Below, in pieces: positions 14,465-23,512 of a stretch of DNA of 52,731 nt (positions are counted from its first letter, which is position 1; every line of letters begins with the position of its first letter). Source of the stretch: an uncultured Campylobacter sp. (GTDB taxonomy: Bacteria > Campylobacterota > Campylobacteria > Campylobacterales > Campylobacteraceae); the NCBI GenBank assembly GCA_937965895.1, contig CALCKS010000125.1, positions 1-52,731 on the forward strand, written 5' to 3'. The notes beneath the pieces were generated by a model that had not been told where the DNA came from, made no database searches, and saw only the letters and a list, made by a program, of their open reading frames with translations. The position numbers were made by a program, and so were the translations under genes.

Positions 14465-17425
14465 TTAGAACGTAAATTCCCAGTTTAGTCTGAAATTTCT
14501 GCCCGCAGAGTAGAAGCGATTTATACCTAAACCAGTGGTTCTATCGATCATGTTCATGGTGCCAAACGGCCTGATGGAGCGTGCAGCGTCCCAAGTGATG
14601 TATTTTTCGTTGGTTAGGTTGTAAACGCCCAGTCTAAACGTCAAATTTTTAATCGGGCGCACGTAAGTTACGACATCTACTAGGGTGTAGGCATTGCTTC
14701 GCCATTTAGAGTGGCTGTTTGTATTATACGGATTGCCATACGGGTCGGTGTCTAGGCGCCAGAACATATTATAGGTGTCTTTTGCTTTTTTAGATGCGAC
14801 GTTAGTTACATAGATATCGGCGCCGAATTTATCCGCCGGGCTTGCGTAGCCTAGACCATAGATCGCAGTGGTCGGCTGTATAGCGTTCATCGGTACTTTG
14901 CCGTCGTTATCGGTTTGTACCCTGCCTTTTTGCATCGTTAGCTTGTAGCTAGCGTGAAAGCCCTTTAGCGAGTCTGAAATTTGACCAAAATGCAGCATAG
15001 AGTTTATCTCAAAGCCGCGTACGGTTGCTTTGCTGCGGTTTACGTTGCCGTATAGCGCAAAAGGTATGGTGTTGCCGCCGCCGCCCGTGGCGTAGCTTTT
15101 GGTGCCTAGAGATATTAGGTCGATAAAGTTATCGTATTTGGTCTCAAAAAAGCTAGTTGTTATAAAGCTTTTATCCTCATGCAGCGTCAATGCAAGCTCT
15201 TTTGTCTTAGCTATTTCAGGTTTTAGATCCGGATTTGGCTGGACGGTAAAATCAGGATGCTTAAACGCCAAATATAGCTCGTCCGAAGTGGGCGCTCTAA
15301 AGCCTTTGGAGTATTTTAGCTGTATCCTAAAGTAATCCAGCGGATCGATATCGGCTCCGATGGCATAAGAGCTGTTGGTAAATTTTTTATTTTGAGCGAT
15401 GTATTTTATATTTGCCAGCGCGTTATTAGGTGCTTCTTGTTTCCATGCGTCGTGGGCTATTTTCCACTCGTCTCTATCTGCGTAGTCCCACCATTTTGGC
15501 TCTGGGCTAGGATTATACGGTACGAAAAGACCTAGCACCATATCGTCCGGGATTTTAGGCGTAGAGCCTGGGACGTAGTTTGGTTTATATTTTATCTTGT
15601 CGTAGCGGTAGCCCAAATTTATCCCCAACCAGTCGTTTACTCGCATATCGTCGTTGAGGTATAGCGCGCCTTCTTTTGTTTTAACGGGGATGAGAAAAGA
15701 CGTGAGAGGCTCGGTTCTAGGGCAAAGCGCGTAAAGTAGCGTTAGCGGTGCGTTTTCGCACGTATACGGCGTACCGGTAAAATCCGTACCTAGAGTCTTA
15801 GGCGCCCACCACTGATTGTTTGTAGTGTCGTAGCCTTGCTTGTTTGTCATGGATTTTTCGGTTTTAGCAAAGCTTAGTCCGTATGCGATATCGTGCTCTA
15901 CGTTGCCCGTTTTGGCGTATTTGTTAAAGTCTAGGTTAAACTGTTTGGTGTTTGTGTCTAGATCTCGCTCTTTCCAGTCGCGGCTTATGTAGCCTTTGCC
16001 GTATGGAGTGATGAGATATCCGCTCTCGGAGCTTTGTTTAAAGGTCTTGCCCGTGCTTGCGTCGGTGTAGCTTTTATCTAGCGGGACGGTTGATTTTATG
16101 TATTGCTCGGTGGCGTAGTCGTATTTTAGCACATCGATATTTGGCTGTGAACAGTCAAATATCGAGCAGTCCAGCCATGTATTGCTAACGTTTTGACTGA
16201 TGCTAAAATTTTTCTGATCATGGACGTTTCCTTGGCTATCTACGACTCTGTTCACCCACGTTAGACCGCCGTACTGCGGATCTACTTCTTGGGTTCTTTG
16301 CAAGGTTACTTCGCCGCCGTACTTATCGACTACTTTGTTGTTTTTAACCTGAAGTCCGATAGGATTTGAAATTTCAGCGCAGTTTTCTCCTGCTTGGCAG
16401 TGTTCCTCGGTTCTGGCGCGGGATTTGATTTTTTGGTTGGAGTATGTAAATTTCATCGTATCCCACAACGGAGTTTCGCTAAAATTTTCATAGGCAAAAG
16501 CGCGATTTTTCCTATCCATCATATCGTCGTTGTATCTTAGACCGGTATCTATGATCTCGTCCCTGTTGCTAGAAAGCGTAAGCGTGTATGATAGGTCTTT
16601 GCCTTGAGATCGGTTTTTGTAGGTATCTGACATAAAGGTAAATCTATGCTCCTCGTGAGGCTGGAAACCTAGCTTGATGAGGCTACTCGTTTTTTTGATA
16701 TAGTACGGGTCGGCCTTTTCTCTGGTTCTACCTAGCACGCTATCGTCATAACCCTTGTAACCGTAGTTTTCCGTCTCGTGGTGTCTGCGCTTAGTTTGTA
16801 CGGCTAGGATATCAAACCACTTAAACCTACCGGCTAAGGTATGCGAGTGCATGGTTTGATTATCGGCGGTATTGTAGCCGCCTTTGTAGCCGTAGAAGTA
16901 GTCCTTATCTAGCAAAAGATCCCTTGCGTCTTTTGTTTCAAACATCACGGAGCCGCCTAGAGAGCCAGAGCCCGTACGAACGGAGTCTGCGCCTTTTGAA
17001 ATAGTGGCTTGTTTTAGCGTTTCAAACTCTACGCCGTTGCGGGTGTTGTTAAAGTTTCCGTATCCTTCAAATAGCTCCTTAAAGCCTTGCGAGCTTAGCG
17101 TTTGGGCTTGATGCAGGCCGTCTACCGTGATAGCTACTCGGTTTTCTTCCACGCCTCTTATCGCGTAGCCGCTCTGGCCGAAACGCCCAGCCTCTACGGT
17201 CGTTACGCCCGTTTCGTATCGCACTAGGTCTTTGTTATCAGAAACCTGCGTTTTGGTTAGTTCTTTGGCGCTTTTTACGCTTTGGCCGACTTTTTTTTGT
17301 AGCGGATCGTTCTCAGCGCTTGCTTCGCCGCTAACTGTTACTTCTTTTAGCTCGACTTCAGCCTCTTTTGCATTTAAATTCGACAAAATAAGCAAAGCGG
17401 CAAGAGAGAATTTAAGATGGTTCAT
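14465..17425 (-). CDS. TonB-dependent outer-membrane receptor, haemoglobin/transferrin/lactoferrin type
   Basis: 986 residues. A signal peptide (about 1-19, ending SNLNA) leads to a plug domain (about 45-170) with the family stretch DLVRYETGVTTVEAGRFGQS, GYAIRGVEENRVAITVDGL and KGADSVRTGSGSLGGSV. A 22-strand barrel follows, ending in the aromatic W-E-F-T-F signal used by the BAM machinery. VEENRVAITVDGLHQAQ is typical of the TonB-hemoglobin/transferrin/lactoferrin subfamily, so haem or host iron protein is the likely ligand. The ligand is not proven. Cys pairs in an extracellular loop (QAGENCAE, CSIFDCSQ) suggest disulphides. No tonB, exbBD or haem permease genes are adjacent. AAGGA precedes the ATG. 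Confidence 0.9.
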   Translation of the reverse strand: MNHLKFSLAALLILSNLNAKEAEVELKEVTVSGEASAENDPLQKKVGQSVKSAKELTKTQVSDNKDLVRYETGVTTVEAGRFGQSGYAIRGVEENRVAITVDGLHQAQTLSSQGFKELFEGYGNFNNTRNGVEFETLKQATISKGADSVRTGSGSLGGSVMFETKDARDLLLDKDYFYGYKGGYNTADNQTMHSHTLAGRFKWFDILAVQTKRRHHETENYGYKGYDDSVLGRTREKADPYYIKKTSSLIKLGFQPHEEHRFTFMSDTYKNRSQGKDLSYTLTLSSNRDEIIDTGLRYNDDMMDRKNRAFAYENFSETPLWDTMKFTYSNQKIKSRARTEEHCQAGENCAEISNPIGLQVKNNKVVDKYGGEVTLQRTQEVDPQYGGLTWVNRVVDSQGNVHDQKNFSISQNVSNTWLDCSIFDCSQPNIDVLKYDYATEQYIKSTVPLDKSYTDASTGKTFKQSSESGYLITPYGKGYISRDWKERDLDTNTKQFNLDFNKYAKTGNVEHDIAYGLSFAKTEKSMTNKQGYDTTNNQWWAPKTLGTDFTGTPYTCENAPLTLLYALCPRTEPLTSFLIPVKTKEGALYLNDDMRVNDWLGINLGYRYDKIKYKPNYVPGSTPKIPDDMVLGLFVPYNPSPEPKWWDYADRDEWKIAHDAWKQEAPNNALANIKYIAQNKKFTNSSYAIGADIDPLDYFRIQLKYSKGFRAPTSDELYLAFKHPDFTVQPNPDLKPEIAKTKELALTLHEDKSFITTSFFETKYDNFIDLISLGTKSYATGGGGNTIPFALYGNVNRSKATVRGFEINSMLHFGQISDSLKGFHASYKLTMQKGRVQTDNDGKVPMNAIQPTTAIYGLGYASPADKFGADIYVTNVASKKAKDTYNMFWRLDTDPYGNPYNTNSHSKWRSNAYTLVDVVTYVRPIKNLTFRLGVYNLTNEKYITWDAARSIRPFGTMNMIDRTTGLGINRFYSAGRNFRLNWEFTF

Positions 17426-17791
17426 TTCTGTCCTTATTAACGATAGTTTTGATATTCATTTGCTCTTAAATGCGAAATGATAATAAATATTTGTTTATAG
17501 TTTGATTAAAAGATTGGAATTTAATTTAAAAATTATAAATCAATTTTTTATATTAAGAAATAAAAGGGTTGCTGTTGGTAAAACCGTTGCAAATAGGATA
17601 ATATTTTGCTTAAGCAAATTTAGTAAATTTAAGATAAAGCCTGTATCTGACAAAAATCAAACGTAAAGCGCAATAAGCGCTATAAAGCCGTCTGCTCCTG
17701 CAAAACCAATATCGCACGGCTCAAATCAAGGAAATGCGCATAAAATAAATCTATAAAAATAGCGTGAGCAAAACGGTGGATAAAAGTTTGC
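17426..17791. other. Spacer between receptor gene and the SspB-like gene
   Basis: 366 bases. It contains the receptor leader and Fur-like site on the right flank of the receptor gene, then AT-rich sequence with no credible open frame. A small GCGCAATAAGCGC hairpin lies near 17668, and the dyad at 17764-17795 ends the spacer. No RNA gene recognised. Confidence 0.5.
17473..17491. promoter_or_regulatory. Fur-box-like operator upstream of the TonB-dependent receptor
   Basis: The core AATGATAATAAATATT (17476-17491) matches 13 of 16 bases of the second part of the classical GATAATGATAATCATTATC Fur box, with AATGATAAT exact. It lies about 50 bases upstream of the receptor start codon, where Fur would block transcription under iron-replete conditions. 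Fur regulation is inferred. Confidence 0.6.
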
Positions 17792-17795
17792 TCAC
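17764..17795 (-). terminator. Hairpin at the end of the SspB-like gene
   Basis: GTGAGCAAA (17764-17772) and TTTGCTCAC (17787-17795) are a perfect 9-base inverted repeat with a 14-base loop, overlapping the stop codon at 17792. On the minus strand it is followed by GCTATTTTTATAG, a modest U-tract. It could act in both directions. Confidence 0.6.
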
Positions 17796-18229
17796 TTTTT
17801 AAATAGATCTTTATTGTTTGGGTTTGACATTAACGCCGACATCGACTTTTCAAGCTGATTTTTTTGAGATTTGTAAATAGAAAAATTTACCAAAATCGGG
17901 CTGTTTTCCACCAAAATTTGCACGATAGCTCCAAGCGGAAAGCTAACGATGCTGGCGAAATTTTCCTTACCAAAACCCGCCTCGAAGCTCAGCTCGTCTG
18001 GAGTTAGCTTGGCGCTGCTAAAAGTGTAGCCGGCAAGCGTAAAGACGATAACGGGCGCCGTAAAAGTGCTCTTAATGTACTCCGGCAGCTCGGGGTTAAA
18101 TTTGACCAGATCAAGGTTGGCCATCGCCGAAAAGGAGCGGTCGTTTTTTAGCAGATACTCCACGCACTCAAAAACGTGCTCCTTCATCATCGCCGCAAAT
18201 CTCTCGTCGTCTAAAATCTCATCAAGCAT
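17792..18229 (-). CDS. Predicted SspB-like ClpXP specificity factor
   Basis: 145 residues, no signal peptide or membrane segment. The middle of the protein reads like SspB. D78-E-L-S-F-E-A-G-F-G87 corresponds to DEVRFNARFG of E. coli SspB, and V95-S-F-P-L-G-A-I-V-Q-I with E108-N109 corresponds to VSVPLAAVLAIYAREN. The N-terminal EHVFECVEYLLKND fits the first helix. SspB tethers SsrA-tagged and other proteins to ClpX. A C-terminal tail (after about 118) ends in DLFKK, which may play the part of the ClpX-binding tail peptide. The family call rests on motif comparison by eye. Minus-strand neighbour of pepF, separated by 152 bases. Confidence 0.6.
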   Translation of the reverse strand: MLDEILDDERFAAMMKEHVFECVEYLLKNDRSFSAMANLDLVKFNPELPEYIKSTFTAPVIVFTLAGYTFSSAKLTPDELSFEAGFGKENFASIVSFPLGAIVQILVENSPILVNFSIYKSQKNQLEKSMSALMSNPNNKDLFKK

Positions 18230-18381
18230 TTTACCTCCTTTTTGTGCCTTTTCTCAAATTTACTGTCCGCAGTCGTGCCGAATTTGGCTTCAAATTTATT
18301 GCTGTCCCTGACTCGGTTCGGCTCGTCAAATTTGGTCGTGCTTTTAAATTTGCTCTCCAAAGCGCGTCAAATTTGTGCCCG

Positions 18382-20103
18382 CTACGCTTCCTGACAAAAC
18401 TCCTCAACTAGCTTTCTAACCTCATTTATGCCGATTTGCCAAAACGCCGCGTCCTCGATATCAAAGCCAAACATCCCGACCAGCTCTTTTGGCGAGCGCG
18501 AGCCGCCCGCGCTTAAAAACTCGGTGTAAATTTGGACGAAATTTTCGCATTTGCCGCTTTTATAAAGCCCGAAAATCGCCAGCACCAAAAGCTGTGCGTA
18601 CGAGTAGGCGTAGCAGTAAAACGGCGTGTGGATGAAGTGCGGTATGTAACTCCACCAAATTTTATAGTAGTCGTTTAGCGTGACGCTTCGTCCGAACATT
18701 TTGGCGCTTTCTTCGAGCCAAATTTTGTTTAGCTCCTCGGCGCTGATCTCGCCCTCGTGCGCGTGAACTCGGCGCTCAAAGGTCGTGAAGTTTATCTGGC
18801 GATAAAGCGTGGCGAAGATATCCTCGATCTTGCCCGCGAGTAGGGCGGTTTTTTCTTTGCCTTTTATCGTGTTTTTGACGTGATCGAAAACTAGCATCTC
18901 GCAAAACACCGATGCCGTCTCCGCCGTAGTTAGCGGCGTGTCGGCGTTTAGAAATCCTACGCTTTCATAGGCTAGATTTTGATGCGCGGCGTGACCTAGC
19001 TCGTGCGCTAGGGTAAAAAGATCCCGCCTCTCGTCGGTGTGATTTAAAAGCACGTAAGGATGGGCTTTTGCGACGCCTGATTGCGAAAAGGCGCCGCCTC
19101 GTTTATTTTTTGCAGGATAGACGTCGATCCAGCCCTCTTTAAACGCGCGAGCGGCTATATCGCCGAATTTCGGGCTAAATTTGGTAAAGGTCTCAAGTAC
19201 GATTTTTTTGCACTCTTCAAATTTATAAACGCTCTTGCTCTGCTCAAGCGGCGCGTATCTATCGTAGTCGTAGAGCTTTTTAAGCCCTAAAATTTTGCGC
19301 TTTTTTTCGTAAAATTTAATCGGCAGATCAAAGCTCGTCTCGGCAGCCTTTATGAGCGCATCCACGCTGGCTTTGGTCGTTTGGTTTGAAAAATGTCGCG
19401 GACTTTCTGGTAGATCAAATTTTCGCAGCTCGCAGCTAGTTTTTAGGCTAGTTTTTATCATATTATAGATGTAGCTAAGCAGATGCTGCTGCGGCGCTAG
19501 ACCGTCTGATAGGCTCTTTGCGGCTGCTTTTCGCTCGGCTCGATCCGGGCTGTGAAGTTTTGACAAAATCTCCTCTTCGCCTAACATTTTGCCTTTAAAT
19601 TTAAACTTAAGCGCGCTTAGCGTCTCGTCAAAAAGCCGCGAAAAACCCTCCGCACCCGTGTTTGCCGTACGGAGTAAAATTTGCTCCTCTTTTAGGCTTA
19701 GCTGGTGGGCTTTTTCTTTTGCGATATTGGCTAGATAGTAGCCAAGTTTCGCGCTTTTGGCGATGATTTTGTTTTGCCTGGCTTCGTCAAATTCGTTAAA
19801 TTTAAGCTCGAAAAAGAGCAGATGATTTTGCGCTTTTGAGCTAAGCTCGTCAAATTTGGCGTAAAACGCGCCCTTTGAGGTGTCTTTTGAAAAAACTAGG
19901 CTTACGTAAATTTGCACGCGAGCGATGTTTTCTAGTAAATTTTCATATTCGTTAAGCGCGTTTAAAAACTCCTCGTCGCTTAAATTTAAAAATTTATCCG
20001 AGTATTTAGCTTCAAATTTTTCGCACTCGCTTTGTAACGAAAGAGCCGAAATCTCCAGCTCTTTTTCGTTTTTAAAAAGCGGGGTCAAGTCCCAAACGTT
20101 CAT
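18382..20103 (-). CDS. pepF: Oligoendopeptidase F (M3 family metallopeptidase)
   Basis: 573 residues, cytoplasmic zinc peptidase that cuts short peptides. The HExxH motif is H367-E-L-G-H in the context LFTLAHELGHAAHQ, with the third zinc ligand Glu expected in TPLTTAETASVFCEM. The long helical N-terminal half is typical of the PepF/M3B group, and the length is normal. It is 15 bases downstream of sstT and possibly cotranscribed. I recall the same neighbour pair in C. jejuni (Cj1099 and Cj1097). Confidence 0.92.
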   Translation of the reverse strand: MNVWDLTPLFKNEKELEISALSLQSECEKFEAKYSDKFLNLSDEEFLNALNEYENLLENIARVQIYVSLVFSKDTSKGAFYAKFDELSSKAQNHLLFFELKFNEFDEARQNKIIAKSAKLGYYLANIAKEKAHQLSLKEEQILLRTANTGAEGFSRLFDETLSALKFKFKGKMLGEEEILSKLHSPDRAERKAAAKSLSDGLAPQQHLLSYIYNMIKTSLKTSCELRKFDLPESPRHFSNQTTKASVDALIKAAETSFDLPIKFYEKKRKILGLKKLYDYDRYAPLEQSKSVYKFEECKKIVLETFTKFSPKFGDIAARAFKEGWIDVYPAKNKRGGAFSQSGVAKAHPYVLLNHTDERRDLFTLAHELGHAAHQNLAYESVGFLNADTPLTTAETASVFCEMLVFDHVKNTIKGKEKTALLAGKIEDIFATLYRQINFTTFERRVHAHEGEISAEELNKIWLEESAKMFGRSVTLNDYYKIWWSYIPHFIHTPFYCYAYSYAQLLVLAIFGLYKSGKCENFVQIYTEFLSAGGSRSPKELVGMFGFDIEDAAFWQIGINEVRKLVEEFCQEA

Positions 20104-20118
20104 TTTGCGACCTTAAAT

Positions 20119-21423
20119 TTACTCTACGGTTTCTGAGGCTACGGCGGTGAAAAGTACGTCTGAGGCGCTATTTACGGCTGTTTCTACCGAGTCTTGTATC
20201 ACACCGATGATAAATCCTACGCCGACAACTTGCATCGCGATGTCGTTACCGATACCAAATAGCGCGCAAGCAAGCGGCACGAGTAGTAGCGAACCGCCAG
20301 CGACACCTGAGGCTCCGCAAGCGCCCAGAGCCGAGATAAAGCAAAGTAGTAGCGCGTCGCCAAAATCAACCGTGATAGACGGGATCGAGTTTACCGCCGC
20401 AAGCGCCAAGATACCGATAGTTACGGCTGCACCGCCCATGTTTATAGTAGCTCCCAGCGGGATCGAGATCGAGTAGAGCTCCTCTTTTAGTCCTAGCTTT
20501 TTGCAAAGCGCCATATTTACGGGGATGTTTGCCGCCGAGCTACGGGTGAAAAACGCCGTAACCGCACTCTCTCTCACGCAAGTCATAACAAGCGGATACG
20601 GGTTTTTCTTGGTAACTACAAACACTATCGCAGGATAAACGACGAAAGAAACGAAAGCCATGGAGCCTACTAGGACGAGGATTAGCTTTAGGTAGCCCGC
20701 AAGCGCGTCAAAGCCGGTACTATGGATGCTAATAGTAACTAGACCAAAGATACCAAACGGCGCGAGACGGATGATAAATCTAACGATTTTAGTCACGCCG
20801 TCGCTAACGTCTTGGAAGACTTTTTTAGTCTCGGCGGTGCAAAATCTCATCGCGATACCGCCGCCCACGGCCCAGGTAATGATGCCGATGTAGTTGCCGC
20901 TAGAAAGCGCGGTGATAGGGTTTTGAACCATCTTAAAGATAAGGTCTTTTAGCACCTCTACGATGCCCTGAGGCGCGCTCATATCGGCGCTTTGTACGCC
21001 TTTTAGCACAAGCTCCGTAGGAAAAAGAAAACTAGCGACTACGGCAACTACGGCGGCTAAAAACGTACCTACTAGATATAGCCCGACTACTTTTTGCATG
21101 CCTTTGGCGTGGCCGAATTCTTTTACGATGATAGAGGCCGCCACTAGTACGAAAACTAGGATAGGCGCGATAGCTTTAAGCGCACCGACGAAGAGATCGC
21201 CCAAAACGGCGATAGAATTTGCTACCGAATTTGCCGTGTCCGTTAGCCCCTTTTTAGCCGCGGCTAGCTGCGCCGTATCGGTTATGCCGTCTGCTATGAG
21301 CTTGTTAAAATCAGCCGATTGACTATGCGTCCAAAAGCCGATAACGGCGCCTAGAGCTATGCCGATTAAAATTTGAACGATCAAATTTCCGTCGGCGAAC
21401 CTTTTTGCCAGTTTGCTAAACAT
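20119..21423 (-). CDS. sstT: Serine/threonine:Na+ symporter SstT
   Basis: 434 residues, multi-spanning inner-membrane transporter of the DAACS (glutamate transporter fold) family. Seen: hydrophobic helices throughout, the serine-rich re-entrant loop TRSSAANIPVNMALC, and the unwound helix motif SIPLGATINMGGAAVTI, in the place of NMDGT in glutamate transporters. These match SstT better than GltP. Serine is a major carbon source for Campylobacter. First gene of a likely sstT-pepF unit, divergent from metK. Confidence 0.9.
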   Translation of the reverse strand: MFSKLAKRFADGNLIVQILIGIALGAVIGFWTHSQSADFNKLIADGITDTAQLAAAKKGLTDTANSVANSIAVLGDLFVGALKAIAPILVFVLVAASIIVKEFGHAKGMQKVVGLYLVGTFLAAVVAVVASFLFPTELVLKGVQSADMSAPQGIVEVLKDLIFKMVQNPITALSSGNYIGIITWAVGGGIAMRFCTAETKKVFQDVSDGVTKIVRFIIRLAPFGIFGLVTISIHSTGFDALAGYLKLILVLVGSMAFVSFVVYPAIVFVVTKKNPYPLVMTCVRESAVTAFFTRSSAANIPVNMALCKKLGLKEELYSISIPLGATINMGGAAVTIGILALAAVNSIPSITVDFGDALLLCFISALGACGASGVAGGSLLLVPLACALFGIGNDIAMQVVGVGFIIGVIQDSVETAVNSASDVLFTAVASETVE

Positions 21424-21527
21424 TCTAGTGTCCTTGCCTTAAAATTTAATATTAGTTTAGGATTATAGCCGAATTTACGCGGAATTTACAAGCTTTGAGC
21501 GAGATTAATTTGAATTTTATTATGAAA

Positions 21528-21536
21528 TGTTACAAT
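21528..21536 (+). promoter_or_regulatory. Extended -10 promoter of metK
   Basis: TGTTACAAT is an extended -10 (TGn-TACAAT) 29 bases before the metK ATG. Campylobacter promoters rely on the extended -10 and often lack a -35. The leader would be about 25 bases, too short for a SAM riboswitch. Confidence 0.6.
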
Positions 21537-21565
21537 TGCGAGATTAATTTTCATAAAGGAAAAGC

Positions 21566-22768
21566 ATGTATTTATTTACTTCAGAGGTTGTGAGCCCGGG
21601 TCACCCGGATAAATGCGCCGACATCATTGCCGACAGTATCGTCGATACGATCTTGATGCAAGATCCAAACGGCCGCGTCGCTAGCGAAGTTTTCGTCGCG
21701 GGTAAAAACATTATAATAGGCGGTGAGATAAACTCAAAGGTTAAGTTAAGCTTCAAAGACTACGAAGGTATCGTTAAAAACGCACTAGCCAAAATCGGCT
21801 ACGACGGCAAGTCTAAATTTACTAAAGAGCAGTGCCTGCACCCAGACGACATCGAGATAAAAGTCTGCGTAAATCAGCAAAGCTCGGATATAAATCAAGG
21901 CGTCGATCAAGAAGGCGGCGAGATAGGCGCAGGGGATCAAGGCATAATGTTTGGCTTTGCTAGCTGCGAAGCGAACGAATATATGCCTGCAGCCATAACC
22001 TACGCCAGAATGCTTTGCGATAAGGTTTATAAATTTGCCAAAGCCAATCCCGATAAACTGGGCGTCGATATCAAAACTCAGGTTACCGTAGACTACGGCA
22101 CGAAAGATAACTTTGAAAACTGCAAACCTCAAAGCATCCACACTATCGTTGTTTCGGCCCCTTGCGTCGAGACGATGAAGATAGAGGAGCTGCGCGCCCT
22201 AGTGCAAACTCTCATCGACGATGCGGGCTTGCCAAAGGGCCTTTACGATAAAAGTAAAACGCTAATCTACATCAACCCGACCGGCCGCTACGTAAATCAC
22301 AGCTCGCTTCACGACAGCGGACTAACGGGTCGCAAGCTCATCGTAGATAGTTTTGGCGGATATAGCCCGATAGGCGGCGGCGCGCAAAGCAGCAAGGACT
22401 ACACTAAAGTCGATCGCAGCGGTCTTTACGCGGCGCGCTGGATAGCTAAAAACATCGTCGCGGCAGGCCTTGCTAAAAAATGCATCGTCCAGCTAAGCTA
22501 CGCTATCGGTATGGCAAAGCCAACATCTGTGAGCGTCGATACGATGGGTACGCAGATCGCCGGCGTAAACGACGATATGCTGTCAAATTTCGTTAGCGAA
22601 AATTTCGCCCTCACTCCGCGCTGGATAACAAATAAATTTGGCCTTGATAAACCCGGCAAAGATACGTTTTTATACGCTAAAGTAGCAGCCAAAGGTCAAG
22701 TCGGAAACGCCAAATATCCGTGGGAAAAACTTGACGCGGTTGATACCTTCAAGGCTTTGGTTAAATAA
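21566..22768 (+). CDS. metK: S-adenosylmethionine synthetase
   Basis: 400 residues. It makes S-adenosylmethionine from methionine and ATP. Motifs: GHPDKCAD at 12-19 (ATP site), GAGDQGIMFGFA, GRYVNHSSLHDSGLTGRKLIVD with a shortened glycine loop region, and KVDRSGLYAARWIAKNIVAAG. AAAGGA precedes the ATG by 6 bases. The sequence GAQSSKDYTKVDRS replaces GGAFSGKDPTKVDRS of E. coli, a class-specific variant. Monocistronic by the look of its flanks. Confidence 0.96.
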   Translation: MYLFTSEVVSPGHPDKCADIIADSIVDTILMQDPNGRVASEVFVAGKNIIIGGEINSKVKLSFKDYEGIVKNALAKIGYDGKSKFTKEQCLHPDDIEIKVCVNQQSSDINQGVDQEGGEIGAGDQGIMFGFASCEANEYMPAAITYARMLCDKVYKFAKANPDKLGVDIKTQVTVDYGTKDNFENCKPQSIHTIVVSAPCVETMKIEELRALVQTLIDDAGLPKGLYDKSKTLIYINPTGRYVNHSSLHDSGLTGRKLIVDSFGGYSPIGGGAQSSKDYTKVDRSGLYAARWIAKNIVAAGLAKKCIVQLSYAIGMAKPTSVSVDTMGTQIAGVNDDMLSNFVSENFALTPRWITNKFGLDKPGKDTFLYAKVAAKGQVGNAKYPWEKLDAVDTFKALVK

Positions 22769-22774
22769 ATCCTC

Positions 22775-22800
22775 AAGCCCGCTAAATTTAACGCGGGCTT
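22775..22800 (+). terminator. Hairpin after metK
   Basis: AAGCCCGC (22775-22782) pairs perfectly with GCGGGCTT (22793-22800) around TAAATTTAAC. It starts 7 bases after the metK stop. The trailing sequence AAATTTAG is a poor U-tract, so termination efficiency is uncertain. Confidence 0.6.
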
Positions 22801-22901
22801 AAATTTAGCCTCAAATTTAAGGCTTCGTATGGGATTTTACCCAGCTTTATATCTTAAATTTTACTTCAAAAACCGCTTGGCAAAATTTAAAGAGAGTTAA
22901 A

Positions 22902-23501
22902 ATGCAAACAGAAGCAAACCAAAACGTCAAAAACAAGACGCTCGGACTCGTTTTGCTCGGGCTTTGCGCTTTTTATTTTCTTTGCGCGCTAAGCATTTTT
23001 TTATTGCCTTTTGACGTGCTGGCGCGCTCCTCTTTGGCAAGAGATTTCGTGGAAGCTATGCTTAAAATTTACCCGGCCGTAGAGAGAGCCTTTACTCATA
23101 CCGATTTTACTCAAAAGGCAGCATTTTATATCGCTTATATGGGGATTATCAAGGTCGTTACGCTTGTCGGTTTCGTCGCGGCTTGCTTGCTGTGCGGCAG
23201 TAAAAAACATAGAGCTCGCGTGATGAAACAAGCAAGAAAAGAAAATCCGGTAGTGGGATTTTTTCTTTCATTTTGCGGCATTTTGTGGGCCGGTTTTTTG
23301 ATAAATAGGGATTTTACGGGTTATCATATCGGATATCGTAAGCCAAGAAATTCGCCTGAATACGAATGGGTGTTGAGGTCTCCCAGCGAGCTATTTTGGC
23401 AGATGTGTATTGATTTTATGTTTGTAGTTTTTGTTGCAGCTTGTATATTTTACGTATCATTGCAAATTCGGTTGCTATTTCGCAAGCGTAAAAACGCCTA
23501 A
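22902..23501 (+). CDS. Four-helix membrane protein of unknown function
   Basis: 199 residues. I do not recognise a family. Predicted membrane segments lie at about 13-36, 76-98, 116-134 and 168-189. Basic stretches (KKHRARVMKQARKE at about 101-114 and RKRKNA at the end) suggest cytoplasmic loops and tail. AGAGAG lies 8 bases before the ATG. The gene sits between metK and the convergent lnt, 11 bases from the lnt stop. Base composition resembles neighbours. Possibly lineage-specific. Confidence 0.7.
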   Translation: MQTEANQNVKNKTLGLVLLGLCAFYFLCALSIFLLPFDVLARSSLARDFVEAMLKIYPAVERAFTHTDFTQKAAFYIAYMGIIKVVTLVGFVAACLLCGSKKHRARVMKQARKENPVVGFFLSFCGILWAGFLINRDFTGYHIGYRKPRNSPEYEWVLRSPSELFWQMCIDFMFVVFVAACIFYVSLQIRLLFRKRKNA

Positions 23502-23512
23502 ATTTGGCAAAT

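Noticed and set aside
21424..21565. SAM riboswitch before metK
   Set aside because: The predicted leader is about 25 bases, too short for any SAM aptamer, and no aptamer pattern was seen in the gap.
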